Of a stretch of DNA of 64,000 bases, positions 24,419 to 32,540 are shown in pieces. The DNA comes from Aquipuribacter sp. SD81. Lineage in GTDB: Bacteria > Actinomycetota > Actinomycetes > Actinomycetales > JBBAYJ01. The notes beneath the pieces are model-generated. The model did no database searches. It saw only the letters and a list, made by a program, of their open reading frames with translations, and was not told where the DNA came from. Where the stretch lies: the NCBI RefSeq assembly GCF_037153975.1, contig NZ_JBBAYJ010000002.1:124001-188000 (forward strand), given 5' to 3'. Positions within the stretch are counted from its first letter, which is position 1. Each line of letters starts with the position of its first letter. Both the position numbers and the translations under genes were made by a program.

Positions 24419-25111
24419 GTGCTCCGCACCCGTTCCCACCGCACCACCGCCCGCACCACCCGTCGCACCGCCCGCCGCACGACGTCCGCCCACGCCGTCG
24501 CCCTGCCGCTCCTCGCCACCGCGCTGCTCGCAGCCGGCACGGTCGCGCTCGCCGGTCCGGCCTCCGGGCAGGGCAGCACCGAGGCGGCGAGCGCCACCGC
24601 GGCCGTCTTCGGCCGGAACGCGACCGGCGAGCACGCCGGGCACGAGGGCCACCGGGCCGACGGCACGCACAGCCGCGCCGGGAACGGCGCGGACCTCGCC
24701 GCGGCGCGCAAGCGCTTCGCGCGCTTCGCCGACGTCGAGGTCGCGCTCGCCGAGGGCTACGTGCCGGCGTCGCCGTGCGAGACGTCGGACGCCGGCGGCA
24801 TGGGCGTGCACTACACGAACCTGGACCTGGTCGGCAGCACGGACCCCTCGGCACCGACGGTCGTGCTCTACGAGCCCACGGCGGACGGCGGCGCCCGGCT
24901 GCTGGGCGTCGAGTGGCTGTCGGTCGACGCCGACCAGGACCTCGACACCGACGAGGACCGGCCGTCGCTGTTCGGCCGCGGGTTCGACGGCCCGATGCTC
25001 GGCCACGCGCCCGGCATGCCGATCCACTACGACATGCACGTGTGGCTGTACGAGACCAACCCCGACGGCGTCTTCGCGCCGTGGAACCCGCGGGTCGACT
25101 GCGCCGGCTGA
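24419..25111 (+). CDS. Secreted protein of unknown function, paralogue of 9946-10518
   Basis: A 230-aa protein. After an Arg/Thr-rich N-terminus (about 1-28) a hydrophobic signal segment follows (AVALPLLATALLAAGTVALA). The mature N-terminus is His-rich (HAGHEGHRADGTHS). The domain from about 85 to the end repeats the paralogue's motifs: SDAGGMGVHY, LYEPTADGGARLLG, HAPGMPIHYDMHVW and FAPWNPRVDC. The GTG is preceded by CGAGGAGAG (about 24406-24414). The promoter is the SARP-type site at 24298-24351, so the two paralogues appear to be under different regulators. Activity unknown. Confidence 0.85.
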   Translation: MLRTRSHRTTARTTRRTARRTTSAHAVALPLLATALLAAGTVALAGPASGQGSTEAASATAAVFGRNATGEHAGHEGHRADGTHSRAGNGADLAAARKRFARFADVEVALAEGYVPASPCETSDAGGMGVHYTNLDLVGSTDPSAPTVVLYEPTADGGARLLGVEWLSVDADQDLDTDEDRPSLFGRGFDGPMLGHAPGMPIHYDMHVWLYETNPDGVFAPWNPRVDCAG

Positions 25112-25183
25112 CCGGCCGCCCGCACCGCACCGGCCCGACCGGCCCGTCGGACCACCGTCCCCGTCCCCGCGTACGGTCGACGG

Positions 25184-26095
25184 GTGCCCTCCACCGTCAT
25201 CGTCTTCACCCAGCGCGGCCTCGAGGAGCTGAGCGGGCTCGACGACCTCGAGCCCGTGCTCGTCGACACCGCCGACCGCAGCACGTGGCCCGAGCGGGCC
25301 CGCGCCGTCGTGACGGCCGGGGAGTCCACCGACGGCGTGCTCGACGTGGTGCAGGCCGTCGACGGCGTCGAGGTCGTGCAGACGCTCTCGGCCGGCGTCG
25401 AGGCGTGGCTCGGGCGGCTGCCCGACGGCGTCGCGCTCGTCAACGGGCGCGGCGCGCACGGCGGGTCGACCGCGGAGTGGGCGGTCACCGTCCTGCTCGC
25501 GGTGCGCCGCGCCGTCCCCGGCTTCGTCCGGCAGCAGGACCGCCGCGAGTGGCGCGAGGTGGGCAGCCCCGGCCTGCAGGGCGCGCACGTGGTCGTCGTC
25601 GGCGCGGGCGACCTCGGCGAGCAGACGCGGGCCCGCCTCGACGGGTTCGGCTGCACCGTCACCCTCGTCGCCCGCACCGCCCGCGACGGCGTCCGCGGGG
25701 TCGACGACCTGCCGGACCTGCTGCCCGGCGCCGACGCCGTCGTGCTCGTCGTGCCGCTCACCGACGCCACGCGCGGGCTGGTCGACGCCGCGTTCCTCGC
25801 CCGCATGAAGGACGGCGCGGTGCTCGTCAACGGCGCCCGCGGCCCGGTCGTCGACACCGACGCGCTCCTCGCCGAGCTGCGCGCCGGACGCCTGCTCGCC
25901 GCGCTCGACGTCACCGACCCCGAGCCGCTGCCGGCGGAGCACCCGCTGTGGGACGCGCCCGGCCTGCTGCTCACCCCGCACGTCGGTGGGCATACCGCCG
26001 GCTCCGACGAGCGCGCGTGGGCGGTCGCCCGCGAGCAGCTGCTGCAGCTCGCGCGCGGGGAGCGGCCGAGCAACACCGTGGGCGAGACGTACTGA
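25184..26095 (+). CDS. D-2-hydroxyacid dehydrogenase
   Basis: A 303-aa NAD(P)-dependent dehydrogenase. The nucleotide-binding motif VVVVGAGDLGEQTR lies near 143-156. The catalytic Arg is in VLVNGARGPVVDTDAL, the Glu in DPEPLPAEHP and the His in TPHVGGHT, the three family signatures in order. The substrate (glyoxylate, hydroxypyruvate, phosphoglycerate or other) cannot be told from these motifs; the protein is short and lacks an ACT domain, so it is not SerA. TACGGT ends 6 nt before the GTG (leaderless layout). Confidence 0.9.
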   Translation: MPSTVIVFTQRGLEELSGLDDLEPVLVDTADRSTWPERARAVVTAGESTDGVLDVVQAVDGVEVVQTLSAGVEAWLGRLPDGVALVNGRGAHGGSTAEWAVTVLLAVRRAVPGFVRQQDRREWREVGSPGLQGAHVVVVGAGDLGEQTRARLDGFGCTVTLVARTARDGVRGVDDLPDLLPGADAVVLVVPLTDATRGLVDAAFLARMKDGAVLVNGARGPVVDTDALLAELRAGRLLAALDVTDPEPLPAEHPLWDAPGLLLTPHVGGHTAGSDERAWAVAREQLLQLARGERPSNTVGETY

Positions 26096-26101
26096 GGGTC
26101 G

Positions 26102-26446
26102 TCACCGCGCTCCGCGGCGGGCGCTCACGATCGCCCCGAGGCCGATTCCACCGAGCGCCGCGAGGAACCAGGTGGCGGCCAGGTCGGTGTCACCACTCAC
26201 GAGCCGCACGGCGACACCGCCCGCAAGGAAGCAGACGCCCACACCCACGGCCCGGGGCGTGGGTCGACGCAGCGTCGTGACGGCGGCGGTCACCACGGCC
26301 GCCGTCAGCAGCACGACGACCGCAGCCGGGGTCGAGTCCGCCCGAGACGCCGGGAGCAACGCGGCCAGAAGCATCACGGCCGCGAGGGCCAGGGCTGGTC
26401 GTGCCACTCGACCGCGGTCTCGAGGGGCGGCCGACCTACTTCTCAT
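26102..26446 (-). CDS. Small three-to-four-TM membrane protein
   Basis: A 114-aa protein. Hydrophobic segments are ALALAAVMLLAALLPA, AAVVVLLTAAVVTAAVT, AVGVGVCFLAGGVAVRLV and LAATWFLAALGGIGLGAIV. The ATG overlaps the end of the 40-codon reading frame upstream by 11 bp, which suggests translational coupling. No family is recognised. Confidence 0.65.
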   Translation of the reverse strand: MRSRSAAPRDRGRVARPALALAAVMLLAALLPASRADSTPAAVVVLLTAAVVTAAVTTLRRPTPRAVGVGVCFLAGGVAVRLVSGDTDLAATWFLAALGGIGLGAIVSARRGAR

Positions 26447-26558
26447 TGCGCCGGACGAGACGGTCGTAGGAGCCGGGAACCTCCCTGGTGAAGAAGTCCA
26501 GCCCCGCCCCCACGCCACCACCCGTGAACGCGCTCCGGTACACCTGGTTGATCGTCAC
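26436..26558 (-). CDS. 40-aa open reading frame at the hepT break
   Basis: GTG at 26558 overlaps the TGA that ends the truncated hepT frame, and its own TAG lies 8 bp inside the following membrane protein gene. The product includes TINQVYRSAFTGGGVG and LDFFTREVPGSYDRLV. Codon use is only partly typical. It may be a real coupled small gene, or the end of another gene joined to hepT by a deletion. I do not recognise it. Confidence 0.4.
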   Translation of the reverse strand: MTINQVYRSAFTGGGVGAGLDFFTREVPGSYDRLVRRNEK

Positions 26559-26677
26559 CTTGCCGCCCGTGGGTCGTGCAGCAACGCCGCCCGGTCCTGC
26601 GAGGCTCGTGCGCGCAGGTGGGCCGTCTGCTCACCGAGGCGCTGCAGCAGCCGCGCCAGGCGGCCCTCGTCGACCAT
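26555..26677 (-). pseudogene. hepT': Truncated HepT (HEPN toxin) N-terminus
   Basis: Forty codons starting at an ATG that shares its A with the TGA of the MNT gene (TGATG). MVDEGRLARLLQRLGEQ and ASQDRAALLHDP match the opening of HepT/DUF86 proteins, which are normally about 130-145 aa. The rest, including the RNase motif R-x(4-6)-H, is absent; a stop follows directly. The toxin is therefore inactive unless the missing part is elsewhere. Confidence 0.75.
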
Positions 26678-27066
26678 CAGCGTCGGCGCCCGAAGACCGT
26701 GTCCGCGATCTCCCGGCGCCGGTGGGCCTCGTCGAGGTACCGCTTGGCGCGGTCGGCCTGCCACGCCACGCGCGTGGGCGGGTCGTCGTCGAGGAGCAGC
26801 GCTCCGTACTGCGCGACGCGGCCGGCCAGCTCGAGCCCTGCGTCGTCGAGGACGAGGAGGTCGACGCCCGTGGGCAACGGCACGTCCCAGCCCGGGACCG
26901 ACCGACCGAACCAGGCGGCGACGTCGACGTCGGAGTCCGGGCGCGCGGTCCCGGCGACCCTGCTGCCGTGCAGGAAGGCGACGACCGCACCCGCGGCGCG
27001 GAGGTGCGCCCGCAGGTCGTCTGCCGACAACCCCGCCGGGAGCGGTACCGCCTCGGCACGTCTCAC
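26677..27066 (-). CDS. mntA: MNT-domain nucleotidyltransferase (MntA-like antitoxin)
   Basis: A 129-aa minimal nucleotidyltransferase. The active-site signature GSRVAGTARPDSDVDVAAWF (about 42-61) has the GS and the two metal-binding Asp residues. MntA modifies HepT (AMPylation) to silence it in intact pairs. Here HepT is broken, so MntA is an orphan that may be decaying or have another target. GTG at 27066 was chosen because a TACTCT hexamer precedes it by 7 nt. Members are generally 95-140 aa, which fits. Confidence 0.82.
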   Translation of the reverse strand: MRRAEAVPLPAGLSADDLRAHLRAAGAVVAFLHGSRVAGTARPDSDVDVAAWFGRSVPGWDVPLPTGVDLLVLDDAGLELAGRVAQYGALLLDDDPPTRVAWQADRAKRYLDEAHRRREIADTVFGRRR

Positions 27067-27119
27067 GACGACGAGAGTAGCCACGTGCCCGCAGACGCCG
27101 GCCGCGCCGGACGGTGCGC

Positions 27120-27716
27120 TCAGTGCGGCGTCTCGCCCCGCGCGAGCATGGCGACCAGCGTCTCGATCCGCCGCGCCCGCGTCTCCGGCTTCGCTGCGGT
27201 CGTGACGCGGAACAGGACGGCGTAGCGGTTCTGGCCACTGAGCCCGTCGAAGGCGGCCCGCGCGGCGGGTTCCGCGTCGAGCGCGGCCGTCAGCTCGGGC
27301 GGCACCTCGATCGTCGCCGGCCCGGCGTAGGCGGCGTCCCAGCGGCCGTCGGCCTTGGCCCGCTCGACCTCGGCGAGACCGTTGGGCTGCATGCGACCGG
27401 CCGCGGTGAGCTCGGCGACGTATCCGACGTTGCGCTTGGACCACAGGCTCCGCGCGCGCCGGCGGGTGAAGCGCTGCCGGTAGACGCGCTCGTCGACGCT
27501 CTTCGTCTGACCGTCGATCCACCCCTGGCACAGCGCCTCCTGCAGCGCCTGCGCGTACGTGAGGCTCGTCGGGCTCGTCGTGCCCTTCTTCGCCAGCGTG
27601 AGCCACACGCCGACCTCGTCGTCGACGTTGGCCGCGAGCCAGGCCCGCCACGCCTCGACGTCGGGGACGGTCAGCTCCTGCTCCTGCGGCCTGCCGGCCG
27701 CGACCTTGTCCGCCAC
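27120..27716 (-). CDS. YdeI/OmpD-associated family protein
   Basis: A 198-aa protein of the YdeI/OmpD-associated family (bacteriocin-protection-like). Signatures are KKGTTSPTSLTYAQALQEAL, CQGWIDGQTKSVDE, RQRFTRRRARSLWSKRN and NRYAVLFRVTTAAKPETRAR. It is soluble. The biochemical role of the family is unclear. CACGGT ends 6 nt before the GTG, a leaderless layout, and the promoter is shared with the divergent GNAT gene. Confidence 0.87.
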   Translation of the reverse strand: MADKVAAGRPQEQELTVPDVEAWRAWLAANVDDEVGVWLTLAKKGTTSPTSLTYAQALQEALCQGWIDGQTKSVDERVYRQRFTRRRARSLWSKRNVGYVAELTAAGRMQPNGLAEVERAKADGRWDAAYAGPATIEVPPELTAALDAEPAARAAFDGLSGQNRYAVLFRVTTAAKPETRARRIETLVAMLARGETPH

Positions 27717-27783
27717 GCCCCTACCGTGCCACGCGGCACCGACAGCGCAGCGGCTGTCGGCGCCCCGCAGCATGCTGGCCGGC

Positions 27784-28359
27784 ATGACGTGGGAGACCCA
27801 CCCGGTGACGCCGGACCGCTTCGAGGACCTCGCCGACGTCATCAACCCCAACCGACGTGCGACGCACTGCTGGTGCCTGTCGCACCGCCTGCCGCAGCGC
27901 GACATCGCGCAGCTCGGCGGCGGCAGCCGCGAGCAGGCGATGCGCCGACTGTGCGAGCGCGAGCACCCGCCCGGCGTCGTCACCTACCGCGACGGCGTGC
28001 CCGTCGGCTGGGCGAGCATCTCACCGCGCACGGAGATCCCGCGGCTGGTGAGCAGCCGCCTCATCCGCCCGGTCGACGACGTGCCGGTGTGGTCGGTCAT
28101 CTGCGTGGTCGTGCGCGGCGGCCACCGACGGCAGGGCGTCACGACGCCGTTGCTCGAGGGCGCCGTCGCGTACGCCGCCGACCACGGTGCCCCCGCCGTC
28201 GAGGCGTACCCCGTCGACCCGCCGGGCCGGATGGACACGACGATGGCGTTCGTCGGCACGCGCGCGATGTTCGCCGCCGCCGGGTTCGAGGTGGTCGGGC
28301 AGACCGACGCGGTCGCGTCGAAGCTGCCGCGCCTCGTCATGCGGCGCGACCTCCGGTGA
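27784..28359 (+). CDS. GNAT-family N-acetyltransferase
   Basis: A 191-aa acetyltransferase. The acetyl-CoA region is VPVWSVICVVVRGGHRRQGV then TTPLLEGAVAYAADHGAPAV (about 103-142), the usual R/Q-x-x-G-x-G/A pattern. The ATG at 27784 was preferred; ATG 27772 is also in frame and is only 12 bp upstream. The N-terminal RRATHCWCLSHRLPQR contains Cys and His residues, similar to a subgroup of actinobacterial GNATs. Substrate unknown. Repeat locus 1 follows its stop. Confidence 0.85.
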   Translation: MTWETHPVTPDRFEDLADVINPNRRATHCWCLSHRLPQRDIAQLGGGSREQAMRRLCEREHPPGVVTYRDGVPVGWASISPRTEIPRLVSSRLIRPVDDVPVWSVICVVVRGGHRRQGVTTPLLEGAVAYAADHGAPAVEAYPVDPPGRMDTTMAFVGTRAMFAAAGFEVVGQTDAVASKLPRLVMRRDLR

Positions 28360-28382
28360 CGGTTCCGAACCGCCGCCCGGAC

Positions 28383-28510
28383 CGTCGTGCACGACCGTCC
28401 GGAGGACGGGTGCAGCGGAGACGCCTCACGCACGACCGTGTCGTGTGCGACACGGTCGTGCGTGAGCGGCACCATGACCCCGTCCCGCCGAGGAAGGTCG
28501 CGCACGACCG
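28383..28510. repeat. CGCACGAC-family intergenic repeats, locus 1
   Basis: Lies between convergent genes. A perfect hairpin at 28425-28466 has 19-bp arms (CTCACGCACGACCGTGTCG and its complement) and a TGTG loop. A TCGTGCACGACC unit stands at its left (28385-28396) and GGTCGCGCACGACC at its right (28497-28510). It probably ends transcription from both sides. Confidence 0.85.
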
Positions 28511-28540
28511 GTCCACCGCTCGAGCGGGGCCGACCGGGCC

Positions 28541-30010
28541 TCAGCGCGCGACGTGGTTCGGCTGCAGCAGACCGGTCGGGTCGACCGCGGCCCGCACCGC
28601 CTGCAGCCGCTGCCACGCCGCCGGCGCGTAGCCCTTCGACGTGTCGCCCGCGTCCTCGACGAAGTTGAGCAGCACGCGGTCGGCGTCCCACGGGGCCAGC
28701 GCGTCGCGCGCGGCGGCGACGTCGGCGCGCCCGGCGGTGACCGCCTCCGGGAACGGCGTGACGGCCGCGAAGAACGCGACGTAGCCGAACGGCAGGTGGT
28801 CGAGCACCCCGCCGCCCGCCGCGGGACGGGCCAGGGCGCCACCGAGGTGGCGCAGCTCCGCGACGAGCAGGGACGTCGGCGCACCCGGCCCCACGGCCGC
28901 GAGGAACGCCTCGACCGTGTCCGCCTCCAGGGCGCGGAGCGGGCGCGAGCCGCCGACGGAGGGCGTCGGACCCTCCGGGTCCATGTGGATCCTGGTGACC
29001 GCGGTCGCGGGCGTCCGCGCGAAGGTGTCGATCTCCGGGGCCAGGGCGCGCAGCGCAGCGAGGCGTTCCGTGCCGGTGGCGTCGTCGGCCAGCACGGCAC
29101 CGTCGACGACGACGACGGTGCGCCCGGACAGGAACGGCGGCAGCTCCGGCAGCGGCGGCAGGCGCAGGACGCGGCACGACGTCGTCGTGTCCTCCGGCAG
29201 GTCGGCGGTCCAGCGCGCCCACGCGCGCACGACGTCGGGAGCCCGCTCGCCGTCCCACAGGAGCATGCCGGCGTACGCGTCGGCGACGGGCAGCAGCCCG
29301 ATCTCGAGCGCCGTCACGACCGCGAGACCACCGCCCCCGCCGCGCAGCGCCCAGAAGAGGTCGGGCTCCGTGTCGGCGTCGCAGCGCACGAGGTCGCCGC
29401 CGGCCGTCACGACCTCCAGTGCCCGGACGGCGTTGGTCGCGAGGCCGTGGGCGCGCGCGTACCAGCCGATGCCGCCGCCCAGGCAGAACCCGGCGACGCC
29501 GACGTCGGGCGAGGACCCGTGCAGCGCCGCGAGGGCGTGCTCGGCCGCGAGCGGCACGACGTCGTCCCACACCGCTCCGGCGCCGACGCGCGCCGTGCGC
29601 GCGACCGGGTCGACCGTCACGTCCCGCAGGGCGGTGGTGCGCAGCAGGACGGTGCGGCTCAGGTCCTGCTCCCCGAGGGGACCGGCGCCGTGGCCGGTGC
29701 CCTGCGGGGCGACGCGCAGGCCGTGCCGGGCGGCCGCGCGGACCACGCGGACGACGTCCTCGGCGGTCTGCGGCAGCGCGACGGCGGCCGGGTGCTGGGC
29801 GACGGCGACGTTCCACGGCGTGCGGGCGGCGTCGAAGTCGTCGTCGCTCGGCAGCCGCACGAGCTCGCCGAGCTCGTGGCGCAGCGCCAGCACCGACGCG
29901 ACGGCGACGGCCTCGGCGGTCTCGGCGGTCTCGGCGGTCTCGCTGGTCTCGACGGACTCGGCGGCCGGCGGCTCGGCGGGGACGGGGACGGACGGGGTGC
30001 TGACGGACAC
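28541..30010 (-). CDS. FAD-linked oxidase (berberine-bridge-enzyme type)
   Basis: A 489-aa flavoprotein of the VAO/PCMH family. The FAD domain begins near residue 60 and carries APQGTGHGAGPLG, where the His is the usual site of covalent FAD linkage. GFCLGGGIGWYARAHGLATN follows. The C-terminal LLQPNHVAR matches the BBE domain end. A low-complexity Glu/Thr/Ala stretch (ETAETAETAEA) precedes the catalytic part. The start GTG at 30010 has AGGAGG on the coding strand at 30018-30023. It shares the upstream 60-bp element with 9946-10518 and is divergent from a GAF-LuxR regulator. Substrate unknown; carbohydrates and alkaloids are known for the family. Confidence 0.9.
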   Translation of the reverse strand: MSVSTPSVPVPAEPPAAESVETSETAETAETAEAVAVASVLALRHELGELVRLPSDDDFDAARTPWNVAVAQHPAAVALPQTAEDVVRVVRAAARHGLRVAPQGTGHGAGPLGEQDLSRTVLLRTTALRDVTVDPVARTARVGAGAVWDDVVPLAAEHALAALHGSSPDVGVAGFCLGGGIGWYARAHGLATNAVRALEVVTAGGDLVRCDADTEPDLFWALRGGGGGLAVVTALEIGLLPVADAYAGMLLWDGERAPDVVRAWARWTADLPEDTTTSCRVLRLPPLPELPPFLSGRTVVVVDGAVLADDATGTERLAALRALAPEIDTFARTPATAVTRIHMDPEGPTPSVGGSRPLRALEADTVEAFLAAVGPGAPTSLLVAELRHLGGALARPAAGGGVLDHLPFGYVAFFAAVTPFPEAVTAGRADVAAARDALAPWDADRVLLNFVEDAGDTSKGYAPAAWQRLQAVRAAVDPTGLLQPNHVAR

Positions 30011-30100
30011 GGTGCTTCCTCCTGCTGTCTGGTGCCCGCCGGTGGGCGGGCCGTCTCGAGGAGGAGCGTGGGCCGGTTCACGTACATGCGTCAGTCCCCC

Positions 30101-30160
30101 GGGCGAGGGGACCTCCCTCCGGGCTCCCGTGGGAACGGGCGACCCCCCAGCGAACTGGGG
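30101..30160 (-). promoter_or_regulatory. Conserved 60-bp upstream element, copy B
   Basis: Second copy of the element described at 10609-10668, without gaps and again 91 bp from the start codon of the adjacent minus-strand gene. Contains GGGCGAGGGGACCT and GTGGGAAC...CCCCCCAG...CTGGGG. It also lies 38 bp before the GTG of the divergent LuxR gene, so it could control both. Confidence 0.65.
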
Positions 30161-30197
30161 ATGGTGCTCGCGCGCCCGCGAGGTCCACACTCCCTCC

Positions 30198-31313
30198 GTG
30201 GCACGTGGCCTGACCACCCAGCGGGTCCTGCGCGACGTCGACGTGCTCGCGCGCGCCGGGCTCGACCTGGAGACCTTCCTCGGCGAGGCGCTCGACTCCT
30301 TCTCGCGCGCCGTGCCCTTCGTCGCGGCGTGCGTCGCGTCCGTCGACCCGGCGACCCTGCTGCTCACCGGCACGTGGAAGTTCGGCGACCTGCGGGGCAG
30401 GGACGACCACGACCACGAGTGGGGCCTGCGCGAGTACGGCACCGAGGACGCGACGTCGTTCCGCGACCTCGCCCGGCGCCCGGACCCTGCGGTCGCCGTC
30501 GGCCTCGTGCGCCGCGACGAGCAGGCGGCGACCCGGCGGGTCGAGGACTTCATGCGGCCCCACTACGGCTACACCGACGAGCTGCGGGTCGTCGCCAAGG
30601 ACCGTGGCCAGGCGTGGGGCGGCATCGCCCTGTTCCGCGACCCGGAGAGCGGGCGCTTCGACGAGGACGACGTCGCGACGATGGACGCGCTGTCGTCGTC
30701 GCTGTGCCTCGGCATCCGCACGGGGCTGCTGCTGTCCGCCGGTGAGGAGACCACGTCGGTCGCGAGCGGGCCGGCGGTCATCATCGTGGGACCCGATGGG
30801 CAGGTGAAGCAGTTCAGCGCCGGCGCCGCCGAGCGGGTCTCGCAGCTCCTCGGCGTCATCTCGACGCCCGAGGCCGACGGCATGATCACGTCGCTGGTCG
30901 GCGCGGCCCGCCGCTACGCCCGCGGCGAGGTGGACCTGCCACCGCGCGCCCGGGTCCGCTCGCGCACCGGCATGTGGCACGTGCTCCACGCCTCGCCCAT
31001 GTACGGCTCCGGCGGCCTCGTCGGCGACGTCGTCGTGACCATCGACGACGCGCGTCCGCCCGACGTCGTCCCGCTCGTCGTGGCGGCGTACGACCTGACC
31101 CCGCGCGAGCGCGACGTCACCCAGCTCGTGCTGCAGGGCCTCGACACCAAGGAGATCGCCACGAGCCTGCACCTGTCGGCGTGGACGGTGCAGGACCACC
31201 TCAAGTCGGTCTTCGACAAGGCGGGCGTCCGCAGCCGGCGCGAGCTCATCGCCCGCGTGTACTTCGACCGGTACGTGCCGAAGGTGCGCGAGCCCGCGGA
31301 CGCCTGGGGCTGA
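30198..31313 (+). CDS. GAF-domain LuxR-type regulator
   Basis: A 371-aa regulator. A GAF-like domain (about 20-185) contains RVEDFMRPHYGYTDELRVV and GGIALFRDPESGRFDEDDVA. A PAS-like segment follows (AVIIVGPDGQVKQFSAGAAE). The C-terminal LuxR helix-turn-helix is at about 300-355: DLTPRERDVTQLVLQGL, then SAWTVQDHLKSVFDKAGVRS. CACACT ends 6 nt before the GTG, a leaderless layout. It is divergent from the flavin oxidase and probably acts at the 60-bp element between them. The signal sensed is unknown. Confidence 0.88.
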   Translation: MARGLTTQRVLRDVDVLARAGLDLETFLGEALDSFSRAVPFVAACVASVDPATLLLTGTWKFGDLRGRDDHDHEWGLREYGTEDATSFRDLARRPDPAVAVGLVRRDEQAATRRVEDFMRPHYGYTDELRVVAKDRGQAWGGIALFRDPESGRFDEDDVATMDALSSSLCLGIRTGLLLSAGEETTSVASGPAVIIVGPDGQVKQFSAGAAERVSQLLGVISTPEADGMITSLVGAARRYARGEVDLPPRARVRSRTGMWHVLHASPMYGSGGLVGDVVVTIDDARPPDVVPLVVAAYDLTPRERDVTQLVLQGLDTKEIATSLHLSAWTVQDHLKSVFDKAGVRSRRELIARVYFDRYVPKVREPADAWG

Positions 31314-31322
31314 CGGCCGGGC

Positions 31323-31365
31323 CCAAGCACCAGCCAAGGCCGGCGCAAGGGGGCGGGGCGAGGCT
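31323..31365 (+). promoter_or_regulatory. SARP/BTAD-type operator: three CAAG repeats at 11-bp steps
   Basis: CAAG starts at 31324, 31335 and 31346. The last heptamer GCAAGGG (31345-31351) is 8 bp before GAGGCT (31360-31365). Transcription would start near 31372, giving a leader of about 40 nt for the NmrA-like gene at 31413. Confidence 0.78.
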
Positions 31366-31412
31366 CGGTGCAGCGCCGGGACGAGCCCGGCCCCCGAACG
31401 AGAGGCACTCCC

Positions 31413-32420
31413 GTGGCACCGTCCCGCCCCACCGTCCCCGTCCTGCAGGGCCCGCTGCCCGCGGGCGCGCCTGTCCTCGTCATCGGCGCGACCGGCCAGG
31501 TCGGCCGGCACGTCGTCGCCTCACTGCTCGCCCGCGGGGCGCGCGTCCGCGCCCTCCTGCGCGACCCCGACCGCGCCGACGTGCCCGCCGGCGTCGAGCG
31601 GGTCCGCGGCGACCTGCGCGACGTCGCCTCGCTGCGCGCGGCCCTGCGCGGCGCCGGCGCCGCCTTCTACGTGACCCCGCACGAGACGGACGAGCGGGAG
31701 CTCGCGCGGACCGTCCTCGCGGCGTGCGAGGCGGAGCGCGTACGGCTCGTCTTCACCGGCGTCCACGTCCACGCCCGGAACCCGGTGACGGAGGCCGTGA
31801 TGCGCGTCGTCATGGGCCGGGTGCTCCCCCACTACCGGGGCAAGATCGCCCTCGCGCGCGAGGTCGCCCGGCACCCGCTGCGCCCGGTCCTCGTCGTGCC
31901 CGGCAACTTCATGCAGAACGACGAGGTCTTCGCCGACGAGATCCGCGCCGGCCGCTACGTGACGCCGCTCAGCGCGAAGGGCGTCAACCGGGTCGACCTG
32001 CGAGACGTGGGCGACGTGGTGGCGCGCGCGCTCGTCGACGGCGACCTCGCGCCCGGCGCGTACGACGTGTCGGGCCCAGCGTCGATCGGCGGCGCCGAGT
32101 CCGCGGCCGTGTGGGCGGCGGAGCTCGGGCACCCGGTCGCCTACCTCGGCGACGACGACGAGCTCATGGCTCGGACCTTCGCGCGGTACCTGTCCGGGCA
32201 CCGCCTCGCGGACTGGACGGCGTCCTTCCGTGTCCTCCGTCGCATCTCGATGCCGACGAAGCCGCGCGACGTCGCCGCCACCCGGGAGCTGCTCGGCCGC
32301 GAGCCGCGCGACTTCGCCACCTACGTGCGCGACACCGTGACCGCCTGGCGGGCCGAGGAGCAGGACGAGCGTGCCGACGCCGGAGCCGTGCCGGCCGGCG
32401 CAGGAGCCGGCACCGCCTGA
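31413..32420 (+). CDS. NmrA-like NAD(P)-binding protein
   Basis: A 335-aa Rossmann protein of the atypical short-chain dehydrogenase/NmrA group. The binding motif VLVIGATGQVGRHV lies near 22-35 and the Arg of RALLRDPDRAD favours NADP. The usual active-site Tyr-x-x-x-Lys is not clear (PHYRGKIALAREVA instead), so a redox-sensing or oxidoreductase role is open. The GTG at 31413 has GAGAGG upstream. Its promoter is the SARP-type site at 31323-31365. A C-terminal Glu/Ala-rich tail is unusual. Confidence 0.85.
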   Translation: MAPSRPTVPVLQGPLPAGAPVLVIGATGQVGRHVVASLLARGARVRALLRDPDRADVPAGVERVRGDLRDVASLRAALRGAGAAFYVTPHETDERELARTVLAACEAERVRLVFTGVHVHARNPVTEAVMRVVMGRVLPHYRGKIALAREVARHPLRPVLVVPGNFMQNDEVFADEIRAGRYVTPLSAKGVNRVDLRDVGDVVARALVDGDLAPGAYDVSGPASIGGAESAAVWAAELGHPVAYLGDDDELMARTFARYLSGHRLADWTASFRVLRRISMPTKPRDVAATRELLGREPRDFATYVRDTVTAWRAEEQDERADAGAVPAGAGAGTA

Positions 32421-32540
32421 GCGGGCTCGTCCGTCGGGCGAGCCGGACGGACGTGCCCGACCACGACGGGTGAGCCCGCGGCCCCGGACGGTCACGCGTG
32501 CGCGATGTGACGGGTCGGACCCAGCGGACGGCGACTCACA

